The position numbers and the translations under genes were made by a program. DNA of 21,159 bases from Suillus spraguei (taxonomy: Eukaryota; Basidiomycota; Agaricomycetes; Boletales; Suillaceae): positions 1 through 21,159 of the forward strand of contig JABCPU010000927.1 in NCBI GenBank assembly GCA_016800925.1, in the 5' to 3' direction. Below, in pieces: positions 10,771-21,159 of the stretch. The notes beneath the pieces are model-generated. The model had not been told where the DNA came from and searched no databases. It saw nothing but the letters and a program-made list of their open reading frames with translations. Positions within the stretch are counted from its first letter, which is position 1, and every line of letters begins with the position of its first letter.

Positions 10771-11212
10771 GCAAACGGGCAGAACATAGTCACAGCTTTG
10801 GTACGTGTTATTCAAACTAGCTGTAATGCTGAACATTAACTCTAATCTAATAAATAATGTTGTTTGATCAGAAGAATCACTGACCACTGAATTTAATCGA
10901 GGCAAACCCTGTGTGCACGATCTCGGCAACCTCACGGTTCCATGGTTTCGGCCGAGGCAGTTTCGACGCATGAAGCTTCAATGCCTTTTGGTCTGTCACC
11001 AGATCACACTCGATCGAGGACACAGCATTGTAAAATTACTATGACGTCGAACTCTACGTACATGCCATTAACAAGGTGGAGAGAAAAGAATTGTTAGTTT
11101 AATCAAACAAAGGATAGTCCAGGTAAACATTACAGTAAATGGCGTGCAACATGGATTAAAACGGGGTTCACATATGTATGAGGCAGGATAATACGCGAGG
11201 CAAAACCTTCCA
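10216..11212. other. Region between the two DUF3433-like copies
   Basis: About 1 kb. It comprises the duplicated 5' flank of copy 1 (10216-10770), a non-duplicated spacer of about 157 nt (10771-10927) and the duplicated 3' flank of copy 2 (10928-11212). It must contain the minus-strand promoter of copy 1 and the 3' UTR of copy 2. Within the 5' flank, 10651-10740 (plus strand) looks like a possible exon relic (see findings). No complete gene is visible. Confidence 0.5.
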
Positions 11213-14200
11213 TCAAGGCCCTTCAGGTTCAATGTTGTCCTTGAAGGATGTGCGTGACAGCGGAGAGAGGTTATTCACGCCTACCCCCGCGCCATACTCC
11301 CCTTTACCGCCCAACAGCGCTGTATTGTCAGAGGTATTAACCATGCCAGAGTCTTCCTCCGCGACTATGGCGCCCGTTCGTTTATCAAGACGGAAGGTAA
11401 GACCTGCGAGGTTGCTTTTCATGCGCGGTACGTCATCATAGGGCAGAAGGAGATCGCCGAAACCAGAACGCGATGTGAGGGATACGATGGCTGCGATCGA
11501 GCCAGGTGGACTGGTCAACCAAAGATTTTTGCGGGAGCGCCTGTGCAGGATGTGAACGATGAGAGATGTAATTCCGACACAAATAAATAACAGAGAAAGT
11601 AGGTGTGCTGGTAGAGCTCTGAGAAGGTAGAGGTTGTCAGGGGTGGAATGATGATTATGGTGGGGTAATGCGTACTCAACGAACAACCTTCGGATATCTG
11701 ATGTCAGCTGGGCAGAGATCGTCGTATTGTCTGGTAGGAAATAGATGGTTTGCGCGGCAATAGAAAGATATTGTGTCTAAATGCGACAAAAAGAATCATT
11801 TGGTAACTTATTTTTCGAATGGCACAGTTCCCACTTACGTAGATATTCTTTGTGGCATTGACGAATCCATAAGGATCATCGAATACAGATTCTGGACCGT
11901 TCTGTTGTTGCTCAGCGAAGCGATATATAGCTCCTGGAAGACCTGAGTTGATGGCGAGAGCCCTGGCGATAATGTACGAGTTGTTGCTCGCATCAAAGAT
12001 GACCCTGAAGACAGTCGTTAAGGCAATTGGCGACAGAAATAATATCATACTCACCCATTGAATGCTTCGCCATTCAAAGGGTCACCAGTAACGTTATTTG
12101 TATAGTCGAAGGGCTCCACAATTATACACTCCCCATAGATCCATCATTGAGATCCATCGTAGTTGTGACTACAAAAACGGCGATGCTCGGTTGGCAGAAA
12201 ACGGCAGTCCCTAGTGCGTCTCCGTTATCAGATAAATGATAATACCAGAAAATGACGGGCTGAAAGTTTTGATCCTGATACGAGGATGTGCATGTCGACG
12301 CTGCTGTCACAGAGAATTGGTCTGTACCATCGCTAGGGTTAAGACTGACGGTGCCATTACAGCTAGGTGAAAAGATGGCCGATAGTACAAAATCCGAGCT
12401 GGTAAGGTTGGTGGTTATGAAAGAGGTTGGTTTTATGCAGTTGACGTGCGTTTGAATAGCAGTGGTGTTTACGGCTAGGGTTCCATTCAAAATGGTGCCT
12501 GCAGGTGCCTGCAACAGACACATTTGAATGATTTTATGTGGTCCTAGGAAGCGGACAGCATACCGTAAATGGAGCAGCAGACCATCCACCATGAACGAAT
12601 GGTGGATCCTGAAGATTATTGTACACTACGAAGTTTGACCTAGTTCAGTCTAGCGCTTGCTGTTAGATCAGGTGTTCTTACCTGCAGCATCTGCGTACTG
12701 TTTAATGTGTCAGTAAAGTATTGCAATTGATCTTGAAAAATCTTACTCCTGCAGAAGCGAGAAATGAAGTAAGTTGATTTATAGTAGGCGAAAGCCCGAT
12801 GCTGCGCATGCTTGTTACGGTGGCAGCTTTACATCAACGTGTTCACTTTGAGCGGGCAGCAAGGAGAAGCTAGCTGAATAACTTACCTTTTGTGTAGGGT
12901 ACTTGTCGTACTTGAAATAGGGATCCGGCTAACGGCTGCATTAAGGCGACAGAAAGGGCAGTGAGGGTTGATACATTTATTAACCAGTGTCGATGCTTGA
13001 GCGAATAGTATAGGGTGCTCATGTGACTGGTAGATAAGTTAGGTGAGATCGTCAGCATGGTTATGAGTGATTGATTCCTACTTGAGTGCGATCTATTGTG
13101 GGATGGTCACATGTGTCATTATCCCGTCATCCATAACTTGTGAAATGCTTACATAGTCTAGTAGAATACTGCGTGCTGCAGGTGCATTGCCCTCGGATAG
13201 CGTAATATATGGCTAAGGCCCCTACAATGAGTGTGGAAGGCAGATGATGTGAACGGTCGTACTAACCTGGTACCATCTGAGTATCCAGTCAACTACAACC
13301 CAGAAATACGCGAGTGGGACCACCAGCAAGGTCGGAACAAACGACTGTTGCGAACTGATGAATAAAGATATTTTGGTGATGATATAGTGGGCGTCACCGC
13401 TAGGAATTCAGCTGATACAAAGCTAATCAAATTCTTCTGAGATAATGAGAAGCCTAGAAAGGTGTCATCGGGCGCACTGTGGGGGAACAATAGACGCACG
13501 TACCACTGTTTTTATTTGATAAGCGCAGAACTATTTCAACTGTAATACCTAGACATATCATGAGTAGAGCAATGCCTCCGACGATATATATTTTCAAAAA
13601 AGTAGGCTCCTAAATGTTTGTTGAAGGGACATTTTATAACAAAGGGGAGAGGTACTAACATAGCGTGTGGGTCGGTACACTTCTGTACCGGGTGTCGGAA
13701 TGTTGTGAACAGAGTCCCGGAACCGCTGCGAACGTGGAGAAATAGTGTCTGACGTTGGTGTTGCGGGGTCACTCATGGCTGGGGGGAGAGCAAGATCACG
13801 AAGCTTCACCGCCTGTCAGTCAATACGCATAGTCGGGCATAACCTCAACTTAGCAGGGTCACTGACCTGACTATACCACAGCTTCCTCAAGCGTGTACTT
13901 GGAATTGATGATGGGCGAGCAGTGTCTATCCAGGCTTGAATCGACTTGGGGCTCTTTTAAAAGAGCTTCCCTCGGTCAGCAAATCATACTTTGTGGCTGT
14001 GAGTAGAAGAAATGTCATATTGTCCCTTGGACTATTCCGTGGTGCTCGCTCCCGAAAAAGAGCCATGATTTTGAGAACTCAACATTCTTCCCTGTCATAT
14101 CTTCATGAACTGATTGAACTGCGATTTGCTCCGATGCAGGTAATTGGTGATTAAGTTCGCCGGCCTCAATGCAGGCTCGTGGCATCAAGTAATTTGTCTG

Positions 14201-14390
14201 TTTCACAGAGTCACAACGTGAACAGTTCGGTGATTGATAGGAAAAGTGATCAGGCATCCTGGATTCCCTAGTACGTATGGGGAAGGAAGAGTGGCCTCGT
14301 GGAGTGTTTTTGGTGCCACGTTTCTGCATGATGGACCAAGTGTCAGGATCAGTGGCTCAGATGAGCATCAGAAGCCGAACGCTGTGATCT
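10928..14390. repeat. Tandem segmental duplication, unit 2
   Basis: About 3.46 kb, the direct-repeat partner of 7380-10770. The offset between matching positions grows from 3550 at the left to about 3620 at the right, showing net insertions in unit 2 or deletions in unit 1, mostly in flanks and introns. Gene, exon order and the intron positions I mapped are the same as in unit 1. Confidence 0.9.
11213..13776 (-). CDS. DUF3433-like multi-pass membrane protein, copy 2 (frameshift in exon 11)
   Basis: Paralogue of the gene at 7694-10215 with the same exon plan. Exons: 13776-13660, 13609-13504, 13453-13398, 13344-13267, 13212-13153, 13092-13082, 13026-12887, 12826-12747, 12697-12682, 12625-12564, 12508-12055, 12004-11839, 11776-11676, 11618-11213. 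The start fits MSDPATPTSDTISPRSQRF, matching copy 1. Exon 11 is 454 nt instead of 455; after the DGSMG motif the frame shifts and meets a stop. Alignment with copy 1 suggests one G missing from a G run (plus-strand CCCC at 12131-12134). With that base the frame would be open to the stop at 11213-11215, about 617 residues, with a tail 21 residues longer than copy 1. Both micro-exons (13082-13092, 12682-12697) keep their lengths. Whether it is a pseudogene or a sequence error cannot be decided here. Confidence 0.8.
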
Positions 14391-15037
14391 TGAAATTTGC
14401 ACCGGCTCGAGCCTGACCAAGCGGGGCGTACCCGCACGAAGCTCACCTCAGAAAAAGTATACGTAATTATACCAACTCTTAAGTACAACGCCTGCAGGCT
14501 GCTGCTAGGATCGCATCATGGCATGCACACGCTGCACGCTACAGGTCCTGTATCGTACACGATAGCACTGAAATACGTCATTAAATCCACCTGCTGATAA
14601 TTCGACAATAGGCTACAACCTATCCAACGCACCATTCAATGCAAAATGCTCCTCATTTGGCTCAACGAGATTACAAAACACACCGGGGCGTATCAAACAA
14701 GCTTGATTGAATCGCTACAAGGCAAAAATTTGAGGTCGAACGTGGTATTATTGAGGAGCCACACGCCCGCCACCGAAATTTGTCGCCGCTTGAAAAATAA
14801 GCGGGCAACCCTTGACCCGACTTTCCAAAGCCTCGTTTTTGACTGCACCATCATTTGTGTCCATCCTTTCAACGACTCTTTTGCCCTAATCCCTAATGTA
14901 CGTGTCTATATACTTTCTGTATCTTTCAGGTCATTGGGTTCGTGTCTATTCGTGCTTGGGCGCGTCTGTCGCGATCTTCGCGTTTTCTGAATCAACCAAT
15001 CTCGTGTTTATTTATCACTAACTTGTCACGTTTCAGC
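13777..15037. other. Divergent intergenic region between DUF3433-like copy 2 and beta-tubulin
   Basis: 1261 nt between two divergent start codons, so it holds both promoters. Up to about 14390 it is duplicated 5' flank shared with copy 1; beyond that it is unique. CCAAT occurs at 14996-15000. An ideal branch site (CACTAAC, about 15016-15022) and a TTTCAG acceptor end one base before the tubulin ATG, suggesting a 5' UTR intron; GTACGT at 14899 is a candidate donor. The 114-codon open frame at 14646-14990 has no family resemblance and I do not call it. Confidence 0.5.
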
Positions 15038-16829
<1,792 letters not shown>

Positions 16830-18969
16830 ATCAAAATCATAGTGACCCACTGTTACGATTCCTACGTCACCTACATTCCCCTTCACGACCAAAACTTAGG
16901 TATTCCTCTATTGGTGTTCTCTTGGCAGATGCCTCGTTCTTTCTGTTAATTTCACTTTATCGCTACCCTAGCCAGCATCGCGTTCATCCCATTTTCTTTT
17001 CTGTCGTACACCGCCGGAGCAATACATTTCATCGGAAACTGCAGTATACCCATATCAGTTGGTGATAATGTGTCTTGCCAGAGTGCTATTGGCTCTCCTG
17101 TATACGCGTAGGTTCGACTGCCAGATCAATGATCCGCAACAGGCTGTCGAGACCTCATCCTGACCCCTGAATCGCACTTCAAGTGAAGCTGACTGGATCC
17201 TCCAATGACCCCTCTTCCGTCCACTGCTCCATACACTTTCACTTGACTCCCTGTTTGATGAGGCGTACAATCCACACTTGAGGCTCGATTTCATGTTTGA
17301 GCCCATCGGTCGTGTGTGCTATCAGAGTCCTCAGACTATATTGATCTATGCCGCAACCGATGCCGGTCGTGACAATATAGCAAACGAAATTAAGAACTGC
17401 ACAGATGATCTGGTGCTTCTGTCTCTTATCTACCTCTACTTGGTCATTCTTGTGTGAGCGCATATTACAGCCAAGCCAAATTTTACGAAGACCTCCTAGG
17501 TCATCATTCAAAATATTCAGGAAACGAAGGGATATTCTGTAGGAGAGAGCCTTAATGATGAATGGTCGGTAAAAGCCTGTGAGTGTCCCAATATCATCTC
17601 GCCATGACAATTGTACTGTATCTTAATCCCAGTCAGATCCTTGCTCACGATAGTTATCGTTGCCCCTCACTACTTGCTACGATGCGGACTATTGCTTTTC
17701 GACACTTAAGGACAGTTACTTCCACAGAAGTAAGGGTTGGCTGGTCCCGATTGAGCCTGTTTATATTATCCCTATTGAAGATTCAGAGGTATGACTTACT
17801 TTGTTGCAATCAACACTACCCACTCGGTTGGAAATTCCAGATCCATGCTGTATGGGCTGCCATAATAGACTGTTTCAACCTCGCCGATGGATTCGATGGT
17901 CCTGAAATCCATCAGCTTCGAAATGTATTGACTATGGAGAAATGGCATTTTCTCAAATGACCCTCACATATAGTTGGAAGTAGCGGTGCATTGCATGATT
18001 CCAATATGGCAACGAATAAATGACCGATAGGCTAACCACTGACTGAGGACTCATCGTAATTGATGTTCCTGATACCGTTATTACGCTCAAAACCTCTGAT
18101 GTGCTCCTAGTCTGGTTCGTTCCTACAAGTCCGCGATCTTGTCATCCATGCCGCTTGAAGCAAATCATTTTTTCAGAGCAGGAAGGTTTCTTTATTCTTC
18201 AGTCTGGATCGGACGACAAGTTATCTGCAGAAGCGTTATATCATGCTTTGGGTCAGAACACTGCACTTGATGATCTTGTAACATGTTAGCACGATCCAGC
18301 CTTACATCTTTCAATGCTCAGTTTTGTTCATCCCCAAGTTTTGGGAATCAACGTCGATAGGGGGTACACGAATACAGCGTTCTTTGATTGGTGCGTCAGA
18401 TTGCGAGCATTTTGATAGGTTGTGCGAGAGGACAGTTCCAAAGTGGGCAAAGTGACTCTCGACAATCAATGAAAACATGCTCACGGTGGTCAGGAGGTTA
18501 CCTGAAACTGTATTATGACGAGCGTCGTAGACATCAACGTGTGTATCTTAATTTCAGTGATGTGTCATAGGAATGGATTATACATTGCCTTCGGAGAAAA
18601 CCGTGATATTGCTGAGACTTGTATACGTTCTAATAGTCAGTCGTAGGGACTGGAATTGGAATCGATAACCCGTTATGGAAAATGCAGCACATTTTAATAG
18701 CCATCGTGTCCAGCAGTGCTCACTGCATGCATATGCACTCTTGATGTGGCATCACCGATCAGGTGGGATTATGACAGTACAGTTTGAGTCATCTTGGTTA
18801 AGAATTTGTGCTAGTTTCGAACAATTAAAGATCATAGCGTCAGAGGGTAGTCACATGGAATCTCCGAGTGTCCTGATAGGCTGGCTAGTGCCCTACTCGT
18901 GGTACTAGTATGTTGGTCAATGTAAAACATCATCAGCACCAGATAAACATGTTGTCTCACCTTTACTGC

Positions 18970-19129
18970 CGCCGTGCTTCTTGCGCACGCAGATGCCAGC
19001 AGAGTAGTCCAAGATAGCCGCGGCGCTAAGAGGATGTCCACTTTGATTATGCCCATAAATCATAGGGTGTCCCACAATGATGTTGGTATTATTTAGCCGC
19101 AAGTCATCCACGCTAACAAGAAACTTCAA
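18970..19129 (-). pseudogene. Possible class-III aminotransferase fragment
   Basis: The minus-strand frame contains YGHNQSGHPLSAAAILDY, which recalls the G-H-x-Y-x-x-H-P-x-x-x-A-A segment of PLP-dependent class-III aminotransferases. I find neither the upstream lysine region nor the downstream C-terminal landmarks nearby, so at most this is a relic. A chance match is quite possible. Confidence 0.25.
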
Positions 19130-19287
19130 GGCACGGCACAGCGGAGATGAACTGCGTGGCAGTTAATTCATGATTGGATTGTTCAGTGTGTAGTGTGTCA
19201 GTGCACGAGTAGTCGCCACATCGTTCCAGTTGCTACCCCCATATACCGGCCCGTCTGGCTAGCGTCGCTTGCCATATATGGGTTTCG

Positions 19288-19343
19288 GATTTAAATATTT
19301 GATGATCGAGGCATATTTTTTCTTCTCTTCTTCTCTCTTCACC
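19288..19343 (+). promoter_or_regulatory. URA2 core promoter: TTTAAATATT and pyrimidine block
   Basis: A TTTAAATATT sequence (about 19290-19299) lies about 150 nt before the URA2 ATG and is followed by a strongly C/T-rich block (about 19317-19340). In filamentous fungi such pyrimidine blocks often sit just upstream of transcription starts. The site of initiation is inferred, not seen. Confidence 0.35.
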
Positions 19344-19387
19344 AAAACACCCTTTTAAAAGTCTTTGGGTGAAGAGAAAAGAAGAGA
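19324..19387 (+). other. Long inverted repeat (hairpin) in the URA2 leader/promoter
   Basis: Arms 19324-19343 (pyrimidine-rich) and 19368-19387 (purine-rich) are reverse complements over 20 nt with one mismatch; the loop is 24 nt and contains TTTTAAAA. It ends 60 nt before the URA2 ATG. If transcribed, it would form a stable stem in the 5' leader; if not, it is a promoter palindrome. A GT in the right arm (19369) could also serve as donor of a 5' UTR intron ending at the TTACAG at 19441-19446. Confidence 0.6.
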
Positions 19388-19447
19388 TCACTTAGATCTC
19401 GTCACCCAATTCTATCACTCTCTACATCCAGTTCTCATTTTTACAGG

Positions 19448-21159
19448 ATGCCTGTACATGACCTTCGACCCGTTTTCGCTCGCTCTCAAAGCAATCATGG
19501 TTTTCCAGCTCCTCCGGTCACATTCCCTCCATTGAATGATGATGATGATGATGATGATGTTATGTCTTCTTCTAACGAGGCCGTCTTGGAACTCAATGAT
19601 GGTTCTGCCTTCAGAGGTATCAGCTTCGGGGCGCAAGAAAAAAGTGTTGCAGGCGAATGCGTCTTTCAAACTGGTGAACTTTATTTCCATCGACTGATGC
19701 TGTGTTGTTAATTGATTGTATTTCAGGTATGGTCGGGTACACGGAATCCTTGACCGACCCTTCATATGAGGGCCAGATCCTTGTCCTCACCTATCCGTTA
19801 ATCGGAAACTATGGCGTGCCCGAACGCCCCAAAAACGACATTGATCTCCCTTCGGAGTTCGAGTCATCTCGCATCCATATTGCTGCCCTTGTAGTTGGCT
19901 CATATGCTGAGGACTACAGCCATTACTTGGCAAATTCTTCACTTGGAGCTTGGTTGAAAGAAAATAATATTCCTGCCATTTGTGGCGTGGACACACGCGC
20001 CCTCACCAAGAAGATACGGGAGCAAGGTTCTATGTTAGCTAGAGTGTTGGCGCGAAAGTCAGATGCCCCTCCCCGATGGTTGCAGCCTCTTGTTACGGAG
20101 TCGCGCTCGGTCTCACGTTCATCCTCACCGCCACCTTCGGAAGACTACATCGATGTCCCGTGGCACGATCCTAACTCTGATAATCTCGTCGCTGCAGTAT
20201 CATTATCGACTCCCCGACTTTTTAGACCTACAGGACAACCTCGTTTTCATCCGAACGGACGTGTCCTTCGCGTTGTCGCTGTGGATGTGGGCATGAAGTA
20301 TAATCAGATTCGATGCTTCACCGAGCGTGGAGTGGAACTCAAGGTTGTTCCTTGGGATTACGACTTCATTAATGAAGCCGAGCCATATGACGGACTATTC
20401 ATATCAAACGGTCCAGGTGATCCTGTGACAATCATGTCCACCGTCAAGCGAATTGCTCATGCAATGGAGAAAGGCGACCGTCCTATCTTCGGTATCTGCC
20501 TTGGGCACCAATTACTGGCTCTCGCCGCGGGAGCTACTACCTCAAAGATGAAATATGGCAATCGTGGACACAACATCCCGTGCACTCACGCACTGTCAGG
20601 AAGGTGCTACATAACGTCTCAAAACCATGGTTTCCAAGTCGACACAGATACACTCCCTCAGGGATGGAAAGAGCTTTTCCGCAATGCCAATGATGGTAGT
20701 AACGAAGGCATTTACTGCGAAGATAAGCCATTTTTCTCCGTTACAATTCCATCCGGAATCTACTCCTGGCCCTCGTGATACGGAATTCCTTTTTGACGAC
20801 TTCATCCGGATTATCGTAGATTGTGCCAACATGAAACACCCTGGTGCCCATGTCATTTCCGGGCAAGCGCAAGGAAGACAGTGATCAGACGTTCCCTCGT
20901 GCCAATGTCCAGAAAGTTCTCATCCTTGCTCCGGTGGATTGTCCATCGGGCAGGCAGGCGAGTTCGATTACTCAGGCTCGCAGGCTATCAAGGCGCTCAA
21001 GGAAGAAGGCATTTACACTATTCTCGTCAACCCCAACATTGCCACCATCGCTACCTCCAAGGGTCTTGCGGACAAGGTATATTTCCTTCCGGTGACACCT
21101 GATTTCGTACGCAAATCATCAAGTATGAAAACCGGATGGTATCTACGTGCGTTTGGTGG
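19448..21159 (+). CDS. URA2: Multifunctional pyrimidine enzyme (CPSase/ATCase, CAD-type), 5' part, with frameshifts
   Basis: Start of the large cytosolic enzyme catalysing the first steps of UMP synthesis (glutamine-dependent carbamoyl-phosphate synthase, inactive DHOase-like linker, aspartate transcarbamylase). Exon 1 19448-19673, intron 19674-19726, then coding to the window edge. Seen: a small-subunit domain with [18 protein letters not shown] and [27 protein letters not shown], then a GATase domain with [16 protein letters not shown] (catalytic Cys about residue 333) and SQNHGF. The N-terminal extension carries seven aspartates from a (GAT)7 run. After FFSV the frame breaks at 20743 (one extra A before the CAA TTC CAT of QFHPE), reaching a stop at 20776-20778. 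Further single-base losses near 20834, 20928, 21113, 21132 and 21149 scatter the synthase start ([37 protein letters not shown]) over frames. The gene continues beyond the window. Identity is certain; integrity is not. Confidence 0.93.
19538..19558 (+). repeat. (GAT)7 microsatellite inside URA2 coding sequence
   Basis: Seven consecutive GAT triplets encode an aspartate run in the N-terminal extension of URA2. Because the unit is a triplet, length changes would not shift the frame. It lies upstream of the conserved domain (which begins near [10 protein letters not shown]), so it is probably tolerated. A second in-frame ATG lies just after it. Confidence 0.9.

Larger units (their letters stand above)
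16830..19447. other. Intergenic region between beta-tubulin and URA2
   Basis: About 2.6 kb. The first 100-200 nt, T/C-rich, should be tubulin 3' UTR. The middle part has open frames up to 125 codons on both strands (17239-17610 minus, 17583-17960 plus), none with recognisable motifs or a consistent splice chain. A possible class-III aminotransferase remnant lies on the minus strand near 18970-19129. The last 160 nt carry the URA2 promoter and leader. Confidence 0.5.

Noticed and set aside
14646..14990. Plus-strand open frame of 114 codons upstream of beta-tubulin
   Set aside because: Lies in the presumed tubulin promoter/leader and has no family resemblance.
17111..17122. GGTTCGACTGCC, resembling a tRNA B box
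   Set aside because: The trailing CC is misplaced, there is no matching A box or acceptor stem pairing nearby, so no tRNA is called.
17239..17610. Minus-strand open frame of 123 codons, possibly a multi-pass membrane fragment
   Set aside because: I looked for fungal small membrane-protein families but could not match any motif or find neighbouring exons.
17583..17960. Plus-strand open frame of 125 codons
   Set aside because: Overlaps the previous frame on the other strand and lacks any recognisable feature.

Overview
This window is nuclear DNA from a filamentous basidiomycete, most likely an Agaricomycete. The genes are split by many very short introns (mostly 47-66 nt, GT-AG, TNAC/TGAC-like branch sites). 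The beta-tubulin carries the Cys165/Tyr167 pair that I associate with basidiomycete tubulins. The other proteins resemble families I know from mushroom-forming fungi. No rRNA, tRNA, CRISPR array or intact transposon was recognised.

Layout: (i) 1-3072, about 3 kb with no gene I can support. (ii) 3073-4762 (+), an EamA/SLC35G1-like drug/metabolite transporter in 11 exons, with one apparent 1-nt insertion. (iii) 5201-7046 (+), an intact 7-exon, 511-residue Gfd2/YDR514C-like protein (DEDDh nuclease fold, active-site residues apparently lost). (iv) 7380-14390, a direct tandem duplication of about 3.4 kb. Each unit carries a 14-exon minus-strand gene for a DUF3433-like membrane protein (copy 1 at 7694-10215, copy 2 at 11213-13776), including two conserved micro-exons of 11 and 16 nt. 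(v) 15038-16829 (+), a complete 9-exon, 446-residue beta-tubulin gene, divergent from copy 2. (vi) 16830-19447, largely non-coding, with a possible aminotransferase relic. (vii) 19448 to the window end (+), the 5' part of the multifunctional pyrimidine gene URA2 (CAD-type): the glutamine amidotransferase domain and the start of carbamoyl-phosphate synthase.

The genes do not form an obvious pathway. Two are housekeeping (tubulin, pyrimidine synthesis) and the rest are membrane or nuclease-fold proteins of uncertain role. Nothing here is a clear new biological system. The most informative signals are the tandem duplication with micro-exons, the degenerate nuclease site, a long hairpin in the URA2 leader, and a set of single-nucleotide frameshifts. 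Several frameshifts lie in or next to homopolymers and cluster in the last 420 nt of an otherwise well-conserved essential gene, so base-level sequence or assembly error is a likelier cause than gene death.

All exon structures were worked out by eye from splice consensus, frame continuity and remembered family sequences. No alignment or database search was run.
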